Shown here: positions 26,927 through 33,831 of the stretch, one piece after another | Layout: each line of letters begins with the position of its first letter | Position numbering within the stretch: the first letter of the stretch is position 1 | From: Legionella fallonii LLAP-10 | GTDB taxonomy: Bacteria > Pseudomonadota > Gammaproteobacteria > Legionellales > Legionellaceae | Assembly: GCF_000953135.1 (NCBI RefSeq) | Contig: NZ_LN614827.1 | Location: 2,943,001-3,007,000 of the forward strand | DNA: 64,000 bases | Reading direction: 5' to 3' | Notes under the pieces: generated by a model | What the model saw: the letters and a program-made list of their open reading frames with translations, nothing else | What the model was told of the DNA's origin: nothing | Database searches by the model: none | Position numbers and translations under genes: made by a program

Positions 26927-28053
26927 GGCTCTAACTCCTCCATTTGACGGGGTGTTAACTTCACTTCTTTAATAGCAATTTCTAATGCTCTAATCGCTTC
27001 ATCTATCATTGGTACCAAACAGCGACGCCCCATTTCTTTCTCTGCTCGCCAATGAGCAAAAGCTCCGGCTACTTCAGAGTAAGGTGTTTGTCTCCCCATA
27101 CAATTAAGCATATACCATAATCGACGATCTATGGGCTTTAGCCATAAAAATTCTGAACTAGGAACAACGCCATCAGTACGAGCGGCTGTAATTAAAGAAC
27201 CCATGACGGAAAGAACATAGGCATGCTTACTAACTACTTCCTGTACAAGCTCACTATTTTCATATTTTTTCAATGTAGCCCTTGCCACTGTGAAATCTGG
27301 TTTGCCTGTCACGAACGTTTGATCTATTACTTTCAATATATGGTTGGCTGCGTCTCTATCCCTATTTATTCGTGCCATAAAAACGGCTGCCAAAGCATAA
27401 GCCTGGGGAGACAGACGTTCAAACCCATCAAAATAAGGCCCCAGTTGCATGGTAAAAACCCGTTTGGCATCTCCACGTCGTATGCCAGCAGTCATTTCCT
27501 GACCTGGTATGGGATTGTCAAGCAGGGCATCGTCTTTTCTCAGTAACTTATATTTACGGGCAAACTCCATCGGTGTTAAAGCCATAGCCCAGGGCCCTTT
27601 GTTAACATCCTGACTTACTAGATCTTCTTTTATAATCGGCATAATGGCTGGCCAATTAAATTGCTCTTGGGCTCTTAACGTTTTCATATCATGAGCTCTA
27701 CGAAACTTTAACGTAATATTGGACTTATAAAGAACAATGGCCAAAACCACTAAAATAGCAACGATGGGATAACGCATAAAATCCCCAACATTACGTGTCA
27801 TATCGACCAATTGATCCCATTCAACGGTATTAGGATCTATGGTTTGCATTAAATTAATTTGATCGGTTAAAGACTGATTATGTAAAAACAAATTAAGGAA
27901 TTTAGCTTGCCAAATATTAATAAAGAAAACAGCGCTAACTATATGCTGGTGAGCTGTTTTCCATATGATATACACTGTAAAGAATAGCAAGATGGTAATC
28001 CAAACCGGAGCCATCCCATTATCTGAACCTTGTTGCTGCCCTTGTTGTGCCAT
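26923..28053 (-). CDS. icmP/dotM: Dot/Icm coupling-complex protein IcmP/DotM
   Basis: IcmP/DotM is an inner-membrane protein of the coupling complex; in L. pneumophila its cytoplasmic domain binds acidic Glu-rich effector signals. The 376 residues start with a Gln-rich MAQQGQQQ and have two or three N-terminal hydrophobic segments (about 14-45 and 92-110). The cytoplasmic domain includes GPWAMALTPMEFARKYKLL, AYALAAVFMARINRDRDAAN and RRLWYMLNCMGRQTPYSEVAGAFAHW. The ribosome site before the ATG is weak. A 149-bp gap separates it from icmQ. Confidence 0.96.
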   Translation of the reverse strand: MAQQGQQQGSDNGMAPVWITILLFFTVYIIWKTAHQHIVSAVFFINIWQAKFLNLFLHNQSLTDQINLMQTIDPNTVEWDQLVDMTRNVGDFMRYPIVAILVVLAIVLYKSNITLKFRRAHDMKTLRAQEQFNWPAIMPIIKEDLVSQDVNKGPWAMALTPMEFARKYKLLRKDDALLDNPIPGQEMTAGIRRGDAKRVFTMQLGPYFDGFERLSPQAYALAAVFMARINRDRDAANHILKVIDQTFVTGKPDFTVARATLKKYENSELVQEVVSKHAYVLSVMGSLITAARTDGVVPSSEFLWLKPIDRRLWYMLNCMGRQTPYSEVAGAFAHWRAEKEMGRRCLVPMIDEAIRALEIAIKEVKLTPRQMEELEP

Positions 28054-28202
28054 TGATGCAAACTTTTAATTAAGATTATTTAATTCAAGTATATACTGCT
28101 CTCGCATTATTTTGCGACATTTTCATATGCTATTAGTAAATAATAAAATATTTTGCTTTTTATACAGTATGGGTCAAAACGGTCTTGCACAAAAATGATG
28201 TA

Positions 28203-28775
28203 TTAACTTTTACTTAATCGGCCGTTAGTGTAACTATAAACACCACTTAAATGCACAAACCGACTAATATTGTCTAAATTTAAACTCTTATCCTTTAAAC
28301 TTAATAAGGTCTTACCTAACTTATCTACTGATAATTTATCAGAAGGGAGAGCTAAAATATCTGATTGATTAATGTAGATTGCCACATAAGCTTCATTTAG
28401 CTTATTTTCTTTGCTTTTTATAATTGCTTTAACATCGTCTTCATTTGCATAAATTGGTCTAGAAATCATTTGTTTTGGCAAATTAGTCACTATTCTTTCC
28501 CAGGACTGCATATTAGAACCTTCATAGCAATAAAGAGAAATATAAACTTCTTGCTGACCACTCCTTAAAGCCATACGATTAGCTAAATGAGCCTCTGCTT
28601 TTATTTGCTGCAGGCTACTAGCCCCCAGCTGCTTTACAAAATCATCGCGTATTTCAACTAAATTCTTTCCAATTATCTTAAGAAAATTTGATTTATCCCA
28701 TGGACCATGTTCAATAGCCTCATTTAACGCCTTTAAAATGGCTTCATTTTGTTCATCAGAGAGTTTATCATTCAT
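28203..28775 (-). CDS. icmQ: Dot/Icm protein IcmQ
   Basis: IcmQ is a cytoplasmic Dot/Icm protein that can insert into membranes and is regulated by the chaperone-like IcmR; its C-terminal domain binds NAD in L. pneumophila. The 190-residue length matches. The N-terminal helical region (about 1-60, with AILKALNEAIEHGPWDKSNFLKIIGKNL) is the part bound by IcmR. The C-terminal half has EVYISLYCYEGSNMQSWERIV and a conserved YVAIYINQSDIL stretch. It is preceded by the IcmR-position gene with 117 bp between them. Confidence 0.95.
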   Translation of the reverse strand: MNDKLSDEQNEAILKALNEAIEHGPWDKSNFLKIIGKNLVEIRDDFVKQLGASSLQQIKAEAHLANRMALRSGQQEVYISLYCYEGSNMQSWERIVTNLPKQMISRPIYANEDDVKAIIKSKENKLNEAYVAIYINQSDILALPSDKLSVDKLGKTLLSLKDKSLNLDNISRFVHLSGVYSYTNGRLSKS

Positions 28776-28892
28776 AACATCAATACTTTAGTCGCAAGGG
28801 GTAATACCCCAAATTTATAAGGATGTAAAAGAAGTATAACAGTAATTATTAAGAATAGACGTAAAAAATGATTATTCTGTTTATAAATTTAT

Positions 28893-29180
28893 TTAAATCC
28901 GAGGGCTAAAGCTCTCACTCTTTTCTTGTATTTGCTTATCGACAGAAGAAATGCACTCTTGTAGTGCGGAAAGCCCTTTATTATTAAACTCTTTTGTACC
29001 AAGATTTACAGAAGGTCCATTTACTGTTGGCTCTAGTTTTTGCAATAGTTTAATTAAACGCAGCAGCGTGTTGTGAGCAAACTCTGAGGATACTCCTGGT
29101 TGCAAAGAAGTATGCTTGACCTGCGCCTGAAAGGTACTATATCTATTATTTCCAACACTTTCTTCAGATGGGCCTGACAT
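28893..29180 (-). CDS. Putative functional homologue of IcmR (FIR protein), IcmQ partner
   Basis: This 95-residue, polar, partly helical protein sits exactly where icmR lies in L. pneumophila, between icmS and icmQ. I see no sequence similarity to L. pneumophila IcmR as I recall it. That is the known pattern of the FIR family: different Legionella species have unrelated-looking genes here whose products bind IcmQ. The likely IcmQ-binding element is the amphipathic NTLLRLIKLLQKLEP (about 42-56). The ATG has GGGAG seven bases upstream, so translation is well supported. The function is inferred from position. Confidence 0.82.
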   Translation of the reverse strand: MSGPSEESVGNNRYSTFQAQVKHTSLQPGVSSEFAHNTLLRLIKLLQKLEPTVNGPSVNLGTKEFNNKGLSALQECISSVDKQIQEKSESFSPRI

Positions 29181-29295
29181 TTTACAACTCCCAAAAAGAT
29201 GTAATACTATTAAATTTAGTGTATCAAATTAAACCACTAGAAAACCTATATTCTTAAAAAATTTCAATTTTTTTACAATATATTTACACTTATTC

Positions 29296-29640
29296 TCAAT
29301 CGTACATTAATTCGTCTAACGGAGTATAATCTCGACTGGGGCCACCTTGAATTAATTCATTAAGAACATCAGTCATACATAGCAAACGTAAGACATTAGG
29401 TGTTACCTCATCAAATACAACTCGTATACCTAATAATGCACCTTCCGCTTCATCATAAGTAGCCCCTAAGCCATAACCCAAGCATAGAGAACACAATTGA
29501 TCAGCTCGTTTTGCTATAGCAGGCAACAGCCCAGTATCCGCAAAAACCTCATCAAAACTAACAAATCTGTCATTTAAATAAAACTTAGCACTCAAACTAC
29601 CTGCAATGGTTGCCATACATTTGCTAATATCTCTTTCCAT
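29296..29640 (-). CDS. icmS: Dot/Icm chaperone IcmS
   Basis: IcmS is a small acidic chaperone that pairs with IcmW (or LvgA) and docks on the IcmO/DotL tail to recruit effectors. The 114 residues match the family length, beginning MERDISKCMATIAGSLSAKFYLNDRFVSFDEVF and including LCSLCLGYGLGATYDEAEGALLG. It starts immediately after the icmT stop codon with no spacer. Its ribosome site GGAG lies inside the last codons of icmT, so the two are translationally coupled. Confidence 0.96.
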   Translation of the reverse strand: MERDISKCMATIAGSLSAKFYLNDRFVSFDEVFADTGLLPAIAKRADQLCSLCLGYGLGATYDEAEGALLGIRVVFDEVTPNVLRLLCMTDVLNELIQGGPSRDYTPLDELMYD

Positions 29641-29904
29641 TTATCTCCACCACGGTTGTGACGACTTCACAGAACCTGCTAAAGCGCTTCTAAGCCAACG
29701 TAAGAAAACAGGAACAGTAAAACCATAATGCTCAATGATGCCAAAAAATATAGCAGATACTATGACTAAAATTCCCGTCCATATTCTTATATGCATTAAA
29801 AATAGAAAAATGGGAAAAGCAGCTCGTGCATCTACCATGAAAAAACGGGCACTGCGTGCGGAATCACGCCAATGCGCTGTTTCAGCAAATCCTCCAGCAG
29901 CCAT
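29641..29904 (-). CDS. icmT: Dot/Icm inner-membrane protein IcmT
   Basis: IcmT is a small membrane protein of the Dot/Icm system; C-terminal mutants in L. pneumophila affect pore formation and egress. It has 87 residues from the ATG at 29904. It shows the typical ETAHWRDSARSARFFMVDARAAFPIFLFLMHIR, a hydrophobic segment (about 42-62) and the conserved tail SSQPWWR. A TTG two codons upstream is in frame, but AGGG is at 7 bases from the ATG. The N-terminal MAAGGF extends the family's usual start slightly. Confidence 0.96.
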   Translation of the reverse strand: MAAGGFAETAHWRDSARSARFFMVDARAAFPIFLFLMHIRIWTGILVIVSAIFFGIIEHYGFTVPVFLRWLRSALAGSVKSSQPWWR

Positions 29905-30015
29905 ACTCAAACCCTAAAAAAGAATAATCTTAAAAAAAGTATATACTTAAAATCAGCCTTTAGCACCAGAGCATTAACACTATCTATAACAAAATTTTGC
30001 AAATCCGCTACAATT

Positions 30016-30288
30016 TTATCCAGATTTTTTATCCATTGGAGAATGTTGTTTTGTAGCATTTGGTCCAAGAATATTAGTAAGAGCCTGCCCCATATCAGCC
30101 TTGAGCTTTGATTGAACACTTGGCTTTGGCTGAGCCACTGGTTTGCACTGTTCAATTGGCACTAGTTGAGGAACATCAAATTCATCACCTGGCTCTTGAC
30201 TCATTACGTCAGAACAATCAGTGGCCTTGATATTACGTTTATCAACCATACGAGCCAACATCCTAGAAGTACTGTGGGATATAGCCAT
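30016..30288 (-). CDS. Small hydrophilic protein of unknown function upstream of icmT
   Basis: I do not recognise a function. The 90-residue protein has a basic N-terminal third (MAISHSTSRMLARMVDKRN) and two cysteines. A Gln/Pro/Lys-rich middle (IEQCKPVAQPKPSVQSK) follows, then a short helical piece (DMGQALTNILG) and no membrane segment. Translation is well supported by AGGAG five bases before the ATG. It lies 111 bp upstream of icmT on the same strand, so it may head the icmT operon. A small unknown gene occupies this position in L. pneumophila too, as I recall. Confidence 0.65.
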   Translation of the reverse strand: MAISHSTSRMLARMVDKRNIKATDCSDVMSQEPGDEFDVPQLVPIEQCKPVAQPKPSVQSKLKADMGQALTNILGPNATKQHSPMDKKSG

Positions 30289-30422
30289 CCGGACTCCTTA
30301 CTAAACATCTATAGAATCAAGATAACATAAACATCTTAAGGAATTATTAAGAATTTTAATTTTTTTTCGTTCTTCGATGAAACAATATGATAATAAATAC
30401 TTAATAATGAAAGATTTTTATC

Positions 30423-30845
30423 TCAAAACGCATGTTCCCTAGTTCTGATTAAATCTTTTAAACTAGGTAAAAGCGCATTAAGTTGTTTTTCTTCATACAG
30501 TGTTGCTTGCATCGATGATTGCCAAATTCCCTGGGGCCATAAATCATCTTTCTTGCAGCGGGCAATAATATGAAGGTGTAACTGCGGAACAACATTGCCT
30601 AGGGCACCAATATTAAGTTTGTCTGGTTTAAAGTATTCATTAATCAATAGAGATAATTGATTAATCTCTTCCATTAAAATCTGTCGCTCTTCTTTTTCTA
30701 ACTGATATATCTCCTGAAGATTATCTTTTCTAGGAACCAGAATAAACCAGGGATAATTTTGTTCGTTCTTCAGTAAGACGCGCGATAATGGCCAGTCACC
30801 AAGAATAAAACAAGTGGATTGAATTCGTTCATCAATAAAAAACAA
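30423..30845 (-). CDS. HIT-family nucleotide hydrolase/transferase-like protein
   Basis: This is a cytoplasmic histidine-triad family protein of 140 residues. The HIT motif region reads GNVVPQLHLHIIARCKKD: the first triad histidine is Gln (Q-x-H-x-H), as in a common gammaproteobacterial subgroup. The N-terminal part has NYPWFILVPRKDNLQEIYQL, the nucleotide-binding half of the fold. A Trp-rich WPQGIWQ follows the motif. The start is TTG with GAGG five bases upstream, giving the N-terminus MFFIDERIQ, which aligns with the usual family beginning. Confidence 0.88.
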   Translation of the reverse strand: MFFIDERIQSTCFILGDWPLSRVLLKNEQNYPWFILVPRKDNLQEIYQLEKEERQILMEEINQLSLLINEYFKPDKLNIGALGNVVPQLHLHIIARCKKDDLWPQGIWQSSMQATLYEEKQLNALLPSLKDLIRTREHAF

Positions 30846-31200
30846 AATAACCTCGATATTAATGCTATATGAAGGTACTCATAGAATGTATAAGTACTTT
30901 AATATGACCTTTATAGATGAATGACATTTTACCTAGGCCATTTCGTTTAGCAATATAACCGCACACTATGCTTTTAAAAAAATCGGACTAATGCTCATTG
31001 AAAGGTAATTACACCTTAAATTAAATTTCAATTGGATAAATTTTAATAAATCTATTGAGTAATGAACCTATTTTGCGTTATGTTGAAATAACCTATTGTA
31101 TTAATAGGAATTAACAATTGTCATTTAAGGACGAATGCAATTGCTCTTCTGGCATTAATTGTCAGTCGACGATTGATAAGCTTTAGCAAAAGGAGGATTT
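30846..31200. promoter_or_regulatory. Upstream region and probable long 5' leader of the cold-shock gene
   Basis: This 355-bp region contains no convincing open frame. Cold-shock genes often have long structured leaders, and several inverted repeats are visible here, such as CCTATT-GTATT-AATAGG (about 31090-31107) and the related AATTGTCA copies near 31112 and 31158. The strong AAAGGAGG ribosome site closes the leader. A specific promoter could not be chosen. Confidence 0.4.
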
Positions 31201-31431
31201 ATGGCTAGAGGCGAAGTCAAGTGGTTTAATAACGCGAAGGGATGGGGATTTATCATACCAGAAGGAGGTGGCGAAGATATTTTCGTTCATTTTTCCTCTA
31301 TTCATGGTGTTGGTTACAAAACATTAGCCCCTGGACAAACAGTTACCTATGACGTGATAAATGGCGAGCGAGGTCTTCATGCCTCGAACGTTATTCCTCT
31401 CGGTGAGGCTATGGCAACGGAAACTGCTTAA
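31201..31431 (+). CDS. Cold-shock domain protein (CspA/CspD family)
   Basis: This is a 76-residue single cold-shock-domain protein that binds single-stranded RNA/DNA. RNP1 KGWGFIIP and RNP2 DIFVHFS are clear, with the N-terminal GEVKWFNNAKGWGF typical of the family. The domain ends about residue 68, followed by a short tail EAMATETA. The ATG has a near-ideal AAAGGAGG six bases upstream. An inverted-repeat element follows at 31468-31536. Confidence 0.95.
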   Translation: MARGEVKWFNNAKGWGFIIPEGGGEDIFVHFSSIHGVGYKTLAPGQTVTYDVINGERGLHASNVIPLGEAMATETA

Positions 31432-31467
31432 TCTTATGTAATCAACCCTTGTTATAATCTCAGACAC

Positions 31468-31536
31468 TAGACCTCTTTCGGAATTTGGCTGTACAGAGGC
31501 AACTGCTCTTTGCAGAAACGTTTTAATAGAGGTCTA
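31468..31536. repeat. Short inverted-repeat element ending in TAGACCTCT / AGAGGTCTA
   Basis: Perfect 9-bp terminal inverted repeats lie at 31468-31476 and 31528-31536, 69 bp in total. The same end sequence occurs as single copies at 3074 and, reversed, at 45703-45711. It resembles a shortened member of the TAGACTTCTT element family found elsewhere in the window. It could also help terminate the csp transcript. Confidence 0.6.
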
Positions 31537-31590
31537 TTATTTTGCTCCGCTGTCTCGGGAATAATTGCTGTCGCCTATCTTATATTAAGA

Positions 31591-31596
31591 TATAAT
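31591..31596 (+). promoter_or_regulatory. Possible -10 box for hemH
   Basis: A consensus TATAAT lies 33 bases before the hemH ATG. The candidate -35 boxes are poor: TTGCTG with a 20-base spacer, or TGTCGC with 16. It sits beside a small palindrome TCTTA-TAT-TAAGA. Confidence 0.35.
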
Positions 31597-31628
31597 GCGT
31601 TTATGTACTAACAAAGCAGTCATTATCA

Positions 31629-32627
31629 ATGAAACACGGCGTATTACTCATTAATCTTGGTACCCCCAATAGCCCGAATAGTGCGGATATTAATCGTTAT
31701 TTGCGTGAATTTCTAACAGATAAGCGAGTAATAGATATACCAACGCTACTTCGTTATCTTTTAGTTTATGGCTTAATAGTGCCATTTAGATCAAAACAAT
31801 CGGTCCATGCCTATAAATTAATATGGACTAAACAAGGTTCCCCTTTGCTGTTTCATAGCCAGAACCTAATGAAGGAGCTCCAAAAAACCATAGGCTCACA
31901 ATATAAAGTTGCTTTAGGCATGCGCTATGGTACCCCCTCTATTGCACAAGCAATCCATGACTTAACGGAGTGCGACAACATTACAGTTCTTCCCTTATAC
32001 CCACAATACTCCTCGGCGGCCACCGGCTCGTCCATGGAAGAGGTGATGCGCATTATCGCAACTCAAGCCGTTATTCCATCCGTCCACCTCATTCGTGATT
32101 TTTACGACCACCCGGACTATATTTCATCGCAAGCTCAGCTTATAAAAACTTATTTCAATAACGCTGAACATCTACTTTTTAGTTATCATGGTATTCCTGA
32201 GCGTCAACTCCATAAAAGTGGCTGCGATGAAATTTGCCCTGAGGCCTGTGCTCCAATATCTGCAGATAACCAAGCGTGTTATAGAGCTCAATGTTATCAA
32301 ACTAGCTTATTGTTAGCCCAAGAATTGCAATTAAGAGCCAATCAATACAGCACTGCCTTTCAATCTCGGTTAGGAAAGATACCCTGGATAAAACCCTATA
32401 CCGATGAAAGACTTATTGCACTCGCAGAGCAAGGAGTGAAACATCTTGCTGTTGTCTGTCCATCATTTACTGCAGATTGTCTCGAAACTCTTGAGGAAAT
32501 AGGAATGCGTGCCAAAGAACAATGGCTCCAATTAGGAGGAAAACAATTTATCCTTATCCCTAGCTTAAACAGCAATGAGCAGTGGGTCAGAGCTATTAGC
32601 AAGATTGTTAATGCTAGAAAGCTGTGA
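31629..32627 (+). CDS. hemH: Ferrochelatase
   Basis: Ferrochelatase inserts ferrous iron into protoporphyrin IX, the last step of haem synthesis. The 332 residues show the N-terminal GVLLINLGTPNSPN, PLYPQYSSAATGSSMEEV, the catalytic-His motif LLFSYHGIPERQL, a Cys-containing insert (SGCDEICPEACAPISADNQACYRAQC), and the C-terminal VCPSFTADCLETLEEIG. The ribosome site is weak. It lies between the csp repeat region and an RND pump adaptor on the same strand. Confidence 0.97.
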   Translation: MKHGVLLINLGTPNSPNSADINRYLREFLTDKRVIDIPTLLRYLLVYGLIVPFRSKQSVHAYKLIWTKQGSPLLFHSQNLMKELQKTIGSQYKVALGMRYGTPSIAQAIHDLTECDNITVLPLYPQYSSAATGSSMEEVMRIIATQAVIPSVHLIRDFYDHPDYISSQAQLIKTYFNNAEHLLFSYHGIPERQLHKSGCDEICPEACAPISADNQACYRAQCYQTSLLLAQELQLRANQYSTAFQSRLGKIPWIKPYTDERLIALAEQGVKHLAVVCPSFTADCLETLEEIGMRAKEQWLQLGGKQFILIPSLNSNEQWVRAISKIVNARKL

Positions 32628-32754
32628 GTCCTTACTACCACTAACTCCAGAAAGGCGATTACCTCTTGAACTTGTTTAATTGGAAACCAATCTCATGATA
32701 TATTACTGAGTTCTCATATAAAGGAAGACATCATCCTATTTTTCGGAGAATATT

Positions 32755-33822
32755 TTGTCTCTCAAATCAATGGTAAAAAACGCTTGGCAAAGTAAACTCT
32801 CAAAACCCCTCATTATTGCAACAACTCTCAGTCTTGGTTTGATCAGTTATTTTATAATACATCCCTCCTCCCCACTCCCCCCCTCTTCGCCCACTAAATT
32901 TGTTGAAATAGAGATAGTCACACCGTCCACTATTCAGAAAACAATAAAACTTATAGGTACTATTCGTCCCAAACATACAACAATCCTTGTTGCTAAGGGC
33001 TCAGGAATGTTGGATATCTTGCTCTCGTCCGGACAAACGGTAAAAAAGGGCGACTTAATCGCCAAAATTACCAATCCAGATATTGAAAAAAGCTATCAGC
33101 TCTCTAAAGCCACCGCAAAACTAGCAAACATTCAATACAAACGCCTGCTTAGTTTACGCAAAACAGGATTTATTAGTGCCCGAGAGGTAGAAGAAAAAAA
33201 GCAAATCTGGATAGATGCCCGAAAAGAATTAGCTAAGACCAAAATTGAACTGAGCAACATGCGTTTTTATGCTCCTTTTAACGGCATTATTGGTGCCTAT
33301 AAAATAAAAGAAGGTGCCCAAGTTAATGAGTCAGCTCAAGTAGTCACTGTGTACGACCCCAGCTCATTGGTTGTAGAGTTAGATATCCCCTGCACCAATC
33401 AACCCCAAATCAAGGTCAATCAACTTGTTCGTGTGTTTGATCAACCCTATCAATTAAGCCATATGCAAAAAATGATAGATGATGATACTCACATGTGCCC
33501 GGCAGATATAGATATTCATTGTGAGTCTTGTTTAATAGGAGCCAATGTATCAGTAAACTTGGTAGTTAAAGAGAAACAAGGTGCATTGGTTATGCCCACC
33601 GCGGCTTTATTTCTTAAGAAAGGAAAGCCACATATGTATAAAGTAAATAATAGAAAAATCGAATTAGTTGCCGTCAAAACTGGTATTCAAGAAAAAGATA
33701 AAATAGAAGTGATCGCAGGCCTACACTCAGGAGATCAGGTCATTATTAAAAATCCTGAACGCCTATATCCGGGATTAGAAGTTATGATTTATCAACCAAA
33801 AAAAAATAAATCTCAGAGTTAA
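32755..33822 (+). CDS. RND efflux pump periplasmic adaptor (membrane fusion protein)
   Basis: This is a 355-residue HlyD/AcrA-type adaptor that bridges an RND transporter and an outer-membrane channel. It has an N-terminal membrane anchor (about 18-37), a Pro/Ser-rich linker, the first half of a lipoyl domain (TILVAKGSGMLDILLSSGQTVKKGDLIAKI), and a short helical hairpin (about 120-165). The second lipoyl half (RFYAPFNGIIGAYKIKEGAQVN) and a beta-barrel region follow. The start is TTG with GGAG six bases upstream; the in-frame ATG five codons later lacks a ribosome site. It is followed 9 bp later by the permease gene. Confidence 0.9.
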   Translation: MSLKSMVKNAWQSKLSKPLIIATTLSLGLISYFIIHPSSPLPPSSPTKFVEIEIVTPSTIQKTIKLIGTIRPKHTTILVAKGSGMLDILLSSGQTVKKGDLIAKITNPDIEKSYQLSKATAKLANIQYKRLLSLRKTGFISAREVEEKKQIWIDARKELAKTKIELSNMRFYAPFNGIIGAYKIKEGAQVNESAQVVTVYDPSSLVVELDIPCTNQPQIKVNQLVRVFDQPYQLSHMQKMIDDDTHMCPADIDIHCESCLIGANVSVNLVVKEKQGALVMPTAALFLKKGKPHMYKVNNRKIELVAVKTGIQEKDKIEVIAGLHSGDQVIIKNPERLYPGLEVMIYQPKKNKSQS

Positions 33823-33831
33823 ATCTTTATT

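Noticed and set aside
29907..30155. 82-residue minus-strand open frame overlapping the small gene upstream of icmT
   Set aside because: It overlaps the 30016-30288 gene in another frame, lacks a ribosome site and has no family features. The overlapped gene has a strong AGGAG site.
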